A DNA stretch of 44,094 nucleotides from Actinomycetales bacterium (GTDB lineage: Bacteria; Actinomycetota; Actinomycetes; Nanopelagicales; Nanopelagicaceae). The position numbers and the translations under genes were made by a program. Location: positions 1 through 44,094 of the forward strand of contig JAGWVL010000007.1 of NCBI GenBank assembly GCA_018970885.1, in the 5' to 3' direction. The notes beneath the pieces were generated by a model. That model was not told the DNA's origin. It was given only the letters and a program-made list of their open reading frames with translations, and made no database searches. Below, piece after piece: positions 9,901-16,289 of the stretch (the first letter of the stretch is position 1; each line of letters begins with the position of its first letter).

Positions 9901-9983
9901 ACTTCGGGCAACCACACCGCTCCATTGTGAGAAACAAGAACAGCGGTTACACGATGCTTATCGACTGCGGCTTGGGAAGCCAT
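6936..9983 (-). CDS. Large membrane glycosyltransferase, family GT2
   Basis: A 1015-aa fusion of a cytoplasmic GT-A domain (about 10-240) with a long polytopic membrane region and a C-terminal extracytoplasmic portion. The GT2 fold shows VSHNGAVWLPE near the N-terminus, IHDDCAP as the probable DXD-type metal and nucleotide site, and RDDVDFGWRARAAGH as the acceptor and base region. Hydrophobic helices appear around 260-290 and repeatedly between about 390 and 780, with a last helix near the C-terminus followed by a basic tail. The architecture suggests transfer of a sugar to a lipid-linked or surface acceptor. It sits upstream of DUF5719 and near phosphomannomutase, whiB and a nucleotidyltransferase. 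Donor and acceptor cannot be read from sequence. Confidence 0.88.
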   Translation of the reverse strand: MASQAAVDKHRVTAVLVSHNGAVWLPEVVAALTSQTRPIDLITAVDTGSQDASTKLLKSARIPFVSADVETGFGQAISLAVNKLPKAVENEWIWLIHDDCAPAPTALAELLAAVNDRPQVVMVGPKLLGWHDRTHLLEAGVSIAGNGARWTGLEPLEYDQGQHDGNHDVLAVSTAGALIRREVFEELGGLDPKLTLFRDDVDFGWRARAAGHSVMVATGAVAFHAQASANERRTVEVEGAFLHRPLLLDRRNAAYVLLSNSSWWILPWLVIQLLGTAIARAIGYLIAKLPGYAADEILAVGSLIVRPGLIIAARKVRKKQRFVSARVIAEFIPPRWSQIRLALEGVVDAVRAKLFPENNQVSTTSVLDTNDDEDLLTPVNSNHWFGVFKRPEVIGFVLITLISLLNSRNRFGALVGGALPISTAGATDLWRTYFESWHQVGMGSTVATPTWVAITATASLFFLGKVQFLITIFFLVAPILMMFSASKLLKRLTGNTWISMPAAFLYAMSPVAIAAVSTGHIATVLFMILAPLVALLLSDIENIESFTWRKIAGVSLLLALLYGFSLMIFVIGLAAGIISTLSDYGKHAQEANAALYSLRFQKRVALIFVPFILNIPYSLETFTHPSRLLVEPGLLIPGGGPIHALLGNPGGANSLPIWLVSPILLVLIVSLFSSTHARQIAEYGVRALVLAVVVSALSISTHGNEASSKVWPGPVLVLVTLAAVAAGTVLLDRLRETLVLSHIHYRHVLSALLLFTTFIYSVLAIGWTVTKGADSLVQANQETVMPAFLSVEKDVKILVLREVGSKNDKKIQYYLSRGKDISLGEPDVAPTQTVAIAEAARGLIDGSGVTSSSTLSDFGVKYLYVKAPFKKEIIRSIDGIGGFSRTSATSLGVVWKVTAPASRLMFVGADGVRKELEAGEVGARTFVPSAGTLILTETYNRSWQVLENGYRLDRNKSEQGLPTFTVTEPGEISLIHDGTIRRGWLSLQLILLVIVLVMALPAGRRKSEISERELA

Positions 9984-10020
9984 AGGTATAACTCACTTTC
10001 TCGTGAGAGAAATGTGAACC

Positions 10021-10320
10021 TTACGCAGTACGACGCTTTAAGCGACGACGCTCTCGCTCTGAGAGGCCGCCCCAAATTCCGAAGCGCTCATCATGAGCTA
10101 GTGCATACTCAAGGCACTCGGAGCGAACATCGCATGAAAGACATACGCGCTTTGCTTCACGAGTTGAGCCACCCTTTTCTGGGAAGAACGCCTCTGGATC
10201 GGTTTGCGCACACAATGCGCGTTCCTGCCATGAAAGCTCCATGTTTTCGCCAGATGCGAGTGTGATTGTTGGACCTGAAGTGGGGATCGGGGAGTTCTGG
10301 GCTGCGGGTTGAATCGGCAT
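10021..10320 (-). CDS. WhiB-family iron-sulfur transcription factor (WhiB2-like)
   Basis: Small actinobacterial regulator binding a [4Fe-4S] cluster. The 99-aa protein has the four cluster cysteines Cys37, Cys60, Cys63 and Cys69 (C-x22-C-x2-C-x5-C), the GIWGG turn at 81-85 and a basic tail (ERERRRLKRR) for DNA contact. Position near manB, DUF3499 and the glycosyltransferase matches the WhiB2 locus, whose members control septation and division. The ATG at 10320 is preferred because GGAG lies 10 nt upstream and a near-consensus promoter lies further up. An internal ATG at residue 27, just before the conserved domain, is an alternative but has no good ribosome binding site. Confidence 0.93.
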   Translation of the reverse strand: MPIQPAAQNSPIPTSGPTITLASGENMELSWQERALCAQTDPEAFFPEKGGSTREAKRVCLSCDVRSECLEYALAHDERFGIWGGLSERERRRLKRRTA

Positions 10321-10385
10321 AACGTCGATGCTCCATTAGCTAGATCTTGTCTCATCCCTCTTGGAAAAGACTTTCTTAGGAGTGA

Positions 10386-10414
10386 ATTACACGCTTGTAA
10401 CTCGCTCATGTCAA
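10386..10414 (-). promoter_or_regulatory. Strong sigma-70-type promoter of whiB
   Basis: On the minus strand there is TTGACA (10409-10414), exactly 17 bp, then TGTAAT (10386-10391). The predicted start is near 10379, giving a leader of about 60 nt before the whiB ATG. This is the best -35/-10 pair I noticed in the window. Confidence 0.75.
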
Positions 10415-10441
10415 GCCCAAGAAAAGGATTTTACGCGTGAA

Positions 10442-11404
10442 CTACTGCGGAATTGGAAGAATTTCGCCCTTTGTGACACAAGATGAGTCTATTTTCGCCC
10501 CATTATCGACAACAGCACCGGTCGCAACAAATGAGTTAGTAATGATCGCCTGACTCCCAATAACCGCCCCAGCTTCAATAATGGATCCATCGACATGAGC
10601 ACCGGCTCCCACTGAAGCACCGCGCCCGATGCAGCTACCACCAGTGATCTGCGCCGATGAATCAACGGTTGCACCTGGCATCGCAAGGCCAGACCCAGTT
10701 CGAAGAACAATATCTGTTGATGCCTTTAATAAAGCTTTTGGTGTTCCGATATCTAACCAATAAGCGTTATCAAGAAATCCATAAATCTTTGCACCGTTAC
10801 TGACTAACTGCGGAAATGTTTCCCGTTCTACCGAAACTACAGTATCCAAAGGAATTGTATTTATAACGTGAGGATTAAACACATAGCAGCCTGCATTAAT
10901 TTGATTTGTTACCGGGTTATCCATTTTTTCAAGAAAAGCGGTAACCCTGCCATCAGCATCAGTTGGTACACAACCAAATGCTCGGGCATCTTCCACCTGA
11001 GTTAAATGCAAAGTTACATCAGCATCGTGTGCCTCATGTTGCCTGACTTGCTCTGCTAAATCATGGGAACTCAGTACATCGCCATTTAAAATCACTACTG
11101 ACTCTTGCGAATCTAATAACTGTGCTGCATTACGAATTGCACCACCTGTTCCAAGCGGCTCTTTTTCAACCGCATATTTAATGCTCATCCCCCATTTTGA
11201 CCCATCCCCGAAGTACGGGGTAAAAACATCTGAAAGATAAGAGGTAGCTAGCACAATTTGGGTGATTCCAGCTTTTTTCGCCATAACTAATTGATGTTCA
11301 GTAACAGGAATTCCGGCGACTGACAGCATGGGCTTGGGAGTATTGCGAGTTAAAGGCATTAAACGTGTACCAAAGCCACCTACTAACAAAATTGCTACAG
11401 CCAC
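10442..11404 (-). CDS. Sugar-1-phosphate nucleotidyltransferase, probable mannose-1-phosphate guanylyltransferase
   Basis: The 320-aa protein has an N-terminal nucleotidyltransferase domain with LVGGFGTRLMPLTRNTPKPM, the nucleotide and sugar-phosphate site, LNGDVLSSHDL for metal binding and EKEPLGTGGAIRNA. After about residue 240, left-handed beta-helix hexapeptide repeats resemble the C-terminus of actinobacterial GDP-mannose pyrophosphorylases. It would make GDP-mannose (or another NDP-sugar) from the product of the phosphomannomutase at 3859-5214. It starts with GTG (11402-11404), 2 nt after the dapC stop, so it is the last gene of the fdxA-dapC operon. An RmlA-like or glucose-1-phosphate specificity cannot be excluded. 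Confidence 0.85.
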   Translation of the reverse strand: MAVAILLVGGFGTRLMPLTRNTPKPMLSVAGIPVTEHQLVMAKKAGITQIVLATSYLSDVFTPYFGDGSKWGMSIKYAVEKEPLGTGGAIRNAAQLLDSQESVVILNGDVLSSHDLAEQVRQHEAHDADVTLHLTQVEDARAFGCVPTDADGRVTAFLEKMDNPVTNQINAGCYVFNPHVINTIPLDTVVSVERETFPQLVSNGAKIYGFLDNAYWLDIGTPKALLKASTDIVLRTGSGLAMPGATVDSSAQITGGSCIGRGASVGAGAHVDGSIIEAGAVIGSQAIITNSFVATGAVVDNGAKIDSSCVTKGEILPIPQ

Positions 11405-11406
11405 TT

Positions 11407-12471
11407 TTATGCCTTCAAGCGTTGAACTGCTTCAGCAATTTGGGCATCAGAGGCGGTCATGGCGATACGAATATGGCTCTTTCCCATGTGGCCGTAAAAG
11501 CTGCCCGGGGTTGCAAGGATTCCGCGCTCTGCCAACCAGGCAACACTTGTCCAAGCATCTTCATTGCGAGTGCACCACAGATATAAACCTGAATCACTGA
11601 ACTCAATTGTAAATCCCACACCCTCAAGTGCCGGACGCAGCACATCTTTTCGGGCGTTGTAGCGAGCACGTTGTTCTGCAACATGAAGATCATCTGACAG
11701 CGCAACTGTCATCGCCTTTTGCACTGGAAGTGGAACCATCATTCCACCATGCTTTCGTATCTCGCGAATCTGAGAAATCAAAGCACTGTCTCCAACCAAG
11801 AAAGCTGCGCGATAACCAGCCATAGATGAACGCTTTGAAAGAGAATGAACCGCCAAAATATTGGTGTTGTCGCCACCTGTTTGCGATAAGACAGATACAG
11901 AATGTGCTGTGTGATCAAATTCGAGGTAACACTCATCAGAGATCAAAACTGATTTATTTTTACGAGACCAATCAATGCACGCTTTAATCTCATCGACGCT
12001 ATGAACTCGACCAGTTGGATTTGATGGAGAGTTCAGCCATGCTAAATCAGCAGCCGGCCAACTTTTTGCATCAATTGCCACTGGCACAGACTCTGCACCG
12101 GCTAATACCGCCCCGACGTGGTACGTCGGATATGCAATCTCTGGGATTAACACAGTACTAGATTCAAGATAAGTAGGAAGCCAGGCCACTAACTCTTTAG
12201 AGCCGATTAATGGCAGCACATCAAACTCACCTGTTGCACCTAAACGATCTATCGCCCATTTCTGTATCGCTGCCCTAAGTTCTGCAGTTCCAGCGGTGAC
12301 GGGATAACTGGGAGAGTTTGATGCATCGCGAAATGCCTGTTGAATAAATTCAGGCGTTGGATCTACAGGCGTTCCTTGTGAGAGATCAATAATCCCTTTT
12401 GGGTGGGAACGAGCCTTCTCACCATATGGCGCTAATGCATCCCACGGAAAATCTGGGAGCTGGGCACGCAA
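11407..12471 (-). CDS. dapC: Succinyldiaminopimelate transaminase DapC (TTG start)
   Basis: PLP-dependent aminotransferase (fold type I) converting N-succinyl-2-amino-6-ketopimelate to N-succinyl-LL-diaminopimelate in lysine and peptidoglycan synthesis. The 354-aa sequence opens with the actinobacterial DapC block LPDFPWDALAPYGEKA, then IDLSQGTPVDPTP, IGSKELVAWLP, LNSPSNPTG, ISDECYLEF, and the PLP lysine Lys213 in SLSKRSSMAGYR. The start codon is TTG at 12469-12471. An in-frame stop, which is the stop codon of fdxA, lies just two codons upstream, and conserved sequence begins at once, so no ATG is available. It lies 3 nt after fdxA. DapD of the same succinylase branch is at 27925. Confidence 0.93.
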   Translation of the reverse strand: MRAQLPDFPWDALAPYGEKARSHPKGIIDLSQGTPVDPTPEFIQQAFRDASNSPSYPVTAGTAELRAAIQKWAIDRLGATGEFDVLPLIGSKELVAWLPTYLESSTVLIPEIAYPTYHVGAVLAGAESVPVAIDAKSWPAADLAWLNSPSNPTGRVHSVDEIKACIDWSRKNKSVLISDECYLEFDHTAHSVSVLSQTGGDNTNILAVHSLSKRSSMAGYRAAFLVGDSALISQIREIRKHGGMMVPLPVQKAMTVALSDDLHVAEQRARYNARKDVLRPALEGVGFTIEFSDSGLYLWCTRNEDAWTSVAWLAERGILATPGSFYGHMGKSHIRIAMTASDAQIAEAVQRLKA

Positions 12472-12474
12472 TGG

Positions 12475-12795
12475 TTACTCGCTCTTTGGTGGACGCGCTG
12501 AGACTGAAGCGTGATCTGTACCGGTTGGGCCAACCTTGCTTGCTCCGCCTGGTGAACCGATTTCAATAAAGAACTCGGTGTTGACTTTGCCAAACTCTTT
12601 CCACTGACCAGGGACATCATCTTCGTAGTAGATAGCTTCTACTGGACAAACCGGCTCACACGCGCCGCAATCCACACACTCATCAGGCTGGATGTAGAGC
12701 ATGCGATCGCCTTCGTAAATGCAATCCACCGGGCACTCTTCGATGCATGACTTATCTTTCACATCGATGCATGGGTCTGCAATCACATAGGTCAC
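12475..12795 (-). CDS. fdxA: 7Fe ferredoxin
   Basis: Low-potential ferredoxin carrying one [3Fe-4S] and one [4Fe-4S] cluster. The 106-aa protein has Cys9, Cys17, Cys21, Cys25, Cys40, Cys43, Cys46 and Cys50, the pattern of actinobacterial FdxA/FdxC, followed by the usual EAIYYEDDVP and a C-terminal extension. The start is GTG at 12793-12795 with GGAGG six bases upstream, a strong ribosome site. It heads an operon with dapC and a nucleotidyltransferase. The fdx-dapC adjacency is conserved in actinobacteria. The electron partner is unknown. Confidence 0.95.
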   Translation of the reverse strand: MTYVIADPCIDVKDKSCIEECPVDCIYEGDRMLYIQPDECVDCGACEPVCPVEAIYYEDDVPGQWKEFGKVNTEFFIEIGSPGGASKVGPTGTDHASVSARPPKSE

Positions 12796-12833
12796 GGGCG
12801 GCCTCCAAAGTGTTGGTCAAAATCTCTAGCCGA

Positions 12834-12839
12834 ATTCTA
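12834..12839 (-). promoter_or_regulatory. Candidate -10 box for the fdxA-dapC operon
   Basis: The minus-strand hexamer TAGAAT differs from TATAAT by one base and would start transcription about 30 nt before the fdxA GTG, leaving room for its GGAGG. The -35 region is not consensus. Confidence 0.4.
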
Positions 12840-12896
12840 ATAGCAACTCTTGCCAGTGCGCGATATTTACCGCTGGTTGATATGTAGCGGTGGGCT

Positions 12897-12902
12897 TATC
12901 GT
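12897..12902 (+). promoter_or_regulatory. Candidate -10 box for leaderless 66-aa gene/cysS mRNA
   Basis: TATCGT (TANNNT) ends 6 nt before the ATG at 12909, and no Shine-Dalgarno precedes that ATG. A TTGATA at 12877-12882 is too close (14 bp) to be a standard -35 box. Confidence 0.5.
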
Positions 12903-12908
12903 TCTCTC

Positions 12909-13109
12909 ATGCCAACAGAGCTCGAGACGCAATTCATCGAACTCATTGGCTCACGGGTCAGCATCAGACTCCATGATCCAGAGGGCGGATTTCGTGACAT
13001 TCTGGGGTATCTACTGACCCCGTACTCATTACGCAATAAGCGAGGGGAGATAATCGAATTCTCTCATAGTGAGATTTTTGTCTGGAAGCGGGTGATTGAA
13101 AAGGTATGA
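12909..13109 (+). CDS. Stand-alone SH3/Tudor-like domain protein (N-terminal domain of Rv0428c-type GNAT)
   Basis: A 66-aa protein of which nearly all is a small beta-barrel-like domain: GSRVSIRLHDPEGG, DILGYLL, NKRGEIIEF and a final VWKRV. This pattern resembles the N-terminal domain of actinobacterial GNAT acetyltransferases such as Mycobacterium Rv0428c, which in some relatives lie beside the ferredoxin/dapC genes. Here the acetyltransferase part is absent: the stop overlaps the ATG of the cysteinyl-tRNA synthetase by 4 nt (ATGA). It is thus a domain-only relic or an independent small protein, translationally coupled to cysS. The domain match is from memory and moderately sure. Function is unknown. 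Confidence 0.7.
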   Translation: MPTELETQFIELIGSRVSIRLHDPEGGFRDILGYLLTPYSLRNKRGEIIEFSHSEIFVWKRVIEKV

Positions 13110-14452
13110 AGTTATACGACACGCAATCGCGACAACTCAAAGAGATTGATGTAACTCCACAGCAAATTCAAATGTACTGCTGTGGACCAACTGTTTATCG
13201 TGATGCTCATGTCGGAAATCTTCGAACCTTTCTACTATCTGACTTAATCGCACGGGTTGTTCGACTCAATGGTTCACACCCATACCTGATTCAAAACATT
13301 ACTGATGTTGGGCATATGTCTGAAAATTTTGTCGAAGATGACAAGATGCTGACTCAGGCTAAATTAGAAAGGGTTGACCCCTTTGAGATTGCTCGAAAGT
13401 ATGAGGCGAAGTTTCATCAAGATTTAGCAGATCTCAATATTCTGCCGGCAGCGGCTTATCCAAGAGCAAGTGAAAGCATTGATTTAATGTTGAGTCTTAT
13501 TGGAAAGTTAATTGATGCTGATTTTGCATATGTTGGTTCCGATTCATCCGTGTATTTCAGCGCTCAAAAGTTTGCAAGCTATGGTGCAATCAGTGGAAAT
13601 AAACTTGGCTCGTTAAAGCCGGGCCACCGTTATGAGTACTCTGAAGATGGGGCGAAAAGATTTCACGCCGATTGGGCGTTATGGAAAGCAGCTGGTGATC
13701 GCACGGAAATGGTGTGGGAGTCTCCGTGGGGTAAGGGATTTCCGGGCTGGCACATCGAGTGTTCAGCGATGTCTTTAGAGTTGCTGGGTGGACATGTAGA
13801 TATCCATGTAGGCGGAATTGATCTTCGTTTTCCTCATCATGAAAATGAACGAGCGCAGTCCAATGCATTGATTAATACTGAAGCGGTAGGTCTCTGGGTC
13901 CATGGCGAACACCTTCTATTTGAAGGTAAGAAGATGTCAAAAAGTTCTGGCAATGTTGTTCTTTTAAGGGATGTCATTGAGCGTGGAATTGATCCCCTTG
14001 CTATTCGTCTTTGTTTCCTGGAAAACAAATATCGCTCTCAAATGGATCTGACCTGGAACTCAATTGAGGCTGCCCACGAGACTTTAAAACGTTGGCGCTT
14101 GAAGATGTCTCAATGGGGCACTGACAAATCAATTCAGATTGATCCGGAAATTGAATCAGCTTTTAACACCGATCTTGATACTCCACGTGTCATCATGCGA
14201 TTGCGAGAAATTGAAAAGTCCGAGACTGAAAATAAAGCTTCACTTTTTCGCTACGCTGATCAAGTTCTTGGACTTGATTTAGATCGCCCGCTTGAGACCA
14301 AAGTTCTGTCAACTCAGATGAAAACACTCTTAGATGATCGGGCTCTGGCTCGTGCTGAAAAACGTTGGGCAGATAGCGATCGACTGAGAGTTGAGTTAGA
14401 GAATCTCGGCTTGGAAATTAAAGATACGCCCGAAGGTCAAAGCTGGAGTTAA
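13106..14452 (+). CDS. cysS: Cysteinyl-tRNA synthetase
   Basis: Class I aminoacyl-tRNA synthetase charging tRNA-Cys (448 aa). Catalytic features are CCGPTVYRDAHVGNLRT (HIGH motif as HVGN, residues 35-38), zinc and cysteine-binding Cys25 or Cys26, Cys219 in GWHIECSAMS, and His244/His245/Glu248 in FPHHENE, with GKKMSKSSGN (KMSKS 276-280). The C-terminus keeps the short CysRS tail with ADSDRL and DTPEG. Two oddities are the final His of HIGH replaced by Asn, and NITDVGHM where many bacterial enzymes have NITDVDDK. MshC, the mycothiol cysteine ligase, is a relative, but the intact C-terminal CysRS tail argues against it. The stop overlaps the convergent DUF6113 gene by 4 nt. Confidence 0.9.
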   Translation: MKLYDTQSRQLKEIDVTPQQIQMYCCGPTVYRDAHVGNLRTFLLSDLIARVVRLNGSHPYLIQNITDVGHMSENFVEDDKMLTQAKLERVDPFEIARKYEAKFHQDLADLNILPAAAYPRASESIDLMLSLIGKLIDADFAYVGSDSSVYFSAQKFASYGAISGNKLGSLKPGHRYEYSEDGAKRFHADWALWKAAGDRTEMVWESPWGKGFPGWHIECSAMSLELLGGHVDIHVGGIDLRFPHHENERAQSNALINTEAVGLWVHGEHLLFEGKKMSKSSGNVVLLRDVIERGIDPLAIRLCFLENKYRSQMDLTWNSIEAAHETLKRWRLKMSQWGTDKSIQIDPEIESAFNTDLDTPRVIMRLREIEKSETENKASLFRYADQVLGLDLDRPLETKVLSTQMKTLLDDRALARAEKRWADSDRLRVELENLGLEIKDTPEGQSWS

Positions 14453-14760
14453 AGTGGTGTCATGATTGCAATAACGATTGCAATAAATCCAAAGTTGATA
14501 AGTGAAACTCCAATGGTGTCACCTTGAACTAAGTACTCGTCATTGAGTCCAGGGAAACCTGCACGCAGTACCACTAATGCCCAAGCAATCGCTGCAATTA
14601 ATTTATACGCGCGCTTTCCCCACAGCCTTCCAGTAGACCAGATACCCATTCCTGTTGCTACGAGAGAGACAACTAGCCCTACAGGTGGATAAAAGCTATG
14701 AAGGAAGATTGAACTTGCGCCAAGTGTTGCGCCAAATAAAAGTGAGTAAATGCCTTTCAT
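14449..14760 (-). CDS. DUF6113-type small membrane protein
   Basis: A 103-aa hydrophobic protein with about four membrane helices (about 3-20, 25-44, 53-70, 82-100), of unknown function. Its ATG overlaps the mshB stop by one base (TAATG), and such a small membrane protein after an MshB/LmbE gene is a common actinobacterial arrangement, which is why I place it in DUF6113. No catalytic motif is visible. It ends tail to tail with cysS, overlapping by 4 nt. Confidence 0.75.
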   Translation of the reverse strand: MKGIYSLLFGATLGASSIFLHSFYPPVGLVVSLVATGMGIWSTGRLWGKRAYKLIAAIAWALVVLRAGFPGLNDEYLVQGDTIGVSLINFGFIAIVIAIMTPL

Positions 14761-15626
14761 TACAGCGTTATTCCGGAGGTTAAATCTGTTTCTCGGCCAT
14801 GAGAATCAAAGGGTTCGCTTTTAACCCCTTTTACTAAGGTGTAGTACTCATCGCCCCAGATCTGCAATCCTAAATTATTGGATAGGGCAAAAAATGGACC
14901 ATCTAATGAAATCTGAGTCTCGTGGGCTTTCATGGCAGCCATCTTTGCATCAACGTAATCAACACCATTGATCAGAGTTGTAACAAACTCATCATCTTTT
15001 GCAAATGGAAGATCATCAACACTTTCAGCACCAAAGAAATCTGAACCAATCTCTTTCATCTTTGCCATACCTTCAGCTAAAACTGATTTAGGCATAGTAT
15101 TCCAGTAAATCTTTTGGATCTGCCAAGTAGATAACTCCGAGGCTCTCATCGCAACGCGATGCGCCTGAATATGATCGGGATGACCGTATCCGCCAATTTC
15201 GTCATAAGTAATTAAAATATGCGGCTTAACTTCTTCAATAATCTCAACCAAAATCTTTGCAGCTGTATCAACATCTGCTTGCCAGAAAACATCTGGACGA
15301 TTGTTAGGCTCAGTTCCCATCATTCCGCTGTCGCGAAACTTAATTGTTGGAGCACCTAAGAAACGATGGTCTGAAACACCAAGAGCTTTCATTGCATCAG
15401 CTAACTCAGTCTCACGATGTGTCCCTAGTTGATCCTTTTCACTACTAGCCAAATACGAAAGGGATGGAACCAAAACTTCTCCCTCTTCTCCACGTGTGCA
15501 GGTCACCAGCGTGACATGTGCCCCACGATCTGCATACAAAGCCATTGTTGCCCCGTTATTGATGGTTTCATCATCAGGATGCGCATGTACGAGCAGAATA
15601 CGGAAGCCTTCATAGGAGCGGTTCAT
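14760..15626 (-). CDS. mshB: MshB-like GlcNAc-inositol deacetylase (LmbE/PIG-L family)
   Basis: Zinc-dependent deacetylase, probably removing acetyl from GlcNAc-inositol in mycothiol synthesis. The 288-aa protein shows the LmbE signature VHAHPDDETINNGATMA (His16, Asp18, Asp19), then TCTRGEEGEVLVP, LGTHRETELADAMKALGV, the FRDSGMMGT segment typical of MshB, and GGYGHPDHIQAHR with the third zinc ligand. Length and segments fit MshB better than Mca, though Mca (mycothiol conjugate amidase) is closely related. The neighbouring cysS and fdxA do not prove a mycothiol operon. It is divergent from a TetR gene across only 30 bp. Confidence 0.85.
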   Translation of the reverse strand: MNRSYEGFRILLVHAHPDDETINNGATMALYADRGAHVTLVTCTRGEEGEVLVPSLSYLASSEKDQLGTHRETELADAMKALGVSDHRFLGAPTIKFRDSGMMGTEPNNRPDVFWQADVDTAAKILVEIIEEVKPHILITYDEIGGYGHPDHIQAHRVAMRASELSTWQIQKIYWNTMPKSVLAEGMAKMKEIGSDFFGAESVDDLPFAKDDEFVTTLINGVDYVDAKMAAMKAHETQISLDGPFFALSNNLGLQIWGDEYYTLVKGVKSEPFDSHGRETDLTSGITL

Positions 15627-15643
15627 GTTTGGTAATTCTGCCG

Positions 15644-15649
15644 TACGAT
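15644..15649 (+). promoter_or_regulatory. Candidate -10 box for leaderless tetR mRNA
   Basis: TACGAT (TANNNT) ends 7 nt before the TetR ATG at 15657, within the 30-bp gap shared with divergent mshB. No Shine-Dalgarno is present. An autoregulating TetR protein bound here would cover both promoters. Confidence 0.45.
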
Positions 15650-15656
15650 TAGACCA

Positions 15657-16268
15657 ATGAGTAACGTAGACACAACCAACAAGGCTCGCTTGCCTCGTGA
15701 TGAGCGCCGAGCATTGCTGCTATCTGCAGCCCTTGAAGTTTTCACCGCAGCCGGATATCACTCTGCAGCGATGGATGAGATTGCAGATCGTGCAAATGTC
15801 TCAAAACCGGTTTTGTATCAGCACTTTCCTTCAAAGCTTGATCTGTACTTAGCTGTTTTGGATTTACATATTGACTCATTAGTTTTTGAAATTCAAAAGG
15901 CGATCGCATCAACTCCAGACAATAGAGATCGAGTTCTTGCAACGGTTGATGCTTACTTTGCATTTATTGAAAAAGAAGGTGAAGCCTTTCGCCTGCTCTT
16001 TGAGAGCGACATGAGCGTCGAACCACAGGTTCGCGAACGTTTAAATCGCATGACGTACGACTGTGCAGCTGCCGCAAGTGCGGTTATTGCAATTGATACT
16101 GGCCTACCAAAAGAGGCATCAATGCTTTTGGGTGTTGGAATGATTGGTTATGCGCAAGTAACTGCTCGTCACTGGCTCGAACGAGATAGCAAGTTGACTC
16201 GACAAGATGCTGTGGCTTTGGTTCACAACCTCATGTGGCGAGGCATTTCAGGTTTTCCGCGCAATTAA
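15657..16268 (+). CDS. TetR/AcrR family transcriptional regulator
   Basis: A 203-aa one-component repressor. The N-terminal helix-turn-helix (about 17-63) reads ERRALLLSAALEVFTAAGYH, then MDEIADRANVSKPVLYQHFPSK, a textbook TetR DNA-binding domain. The C-terminal ligand domain is alpha-helical, with FRLLFESDM resembling regulators of lipid or envelope genes. It is divergent from mshB (30 bp) and 21 nt upstream of the DEAD-box helicase on the same strand. Targets are not evident; self-regulation and mshB control are possibilities from position only. Confidence 0.93.
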   Translation: MSNVDTTNKARLPRDERRALLLSAALEVFTAAGYHSAAMDEIADRANVSKPVLYQHFPSKLDLYLAVLDLHIDSLVFEIQKAIASTPDNRDRVLATVDAYFAFIEKEGEAFRLLFESDMSVEPQVRERLNRMTYDCAAAASAVIAIDTGLPKEASMLLGVGMIGYAQVTARHWLERDSKLTRQDAVALVHNLMWRGISGFPRN

Positions 16269-16289
16269 CATCGTTAGGATTAATTAAAC

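Noticed and set aside
13106-14452. MshC (mycothiol cysteine ligase) as identity of the CysRS-like gene
   Set aside because: The C-terminal CysRS tail and CysRS-type CCGPTVY are present, whereas MshC has a CGITPYDATHLGH-type motif.
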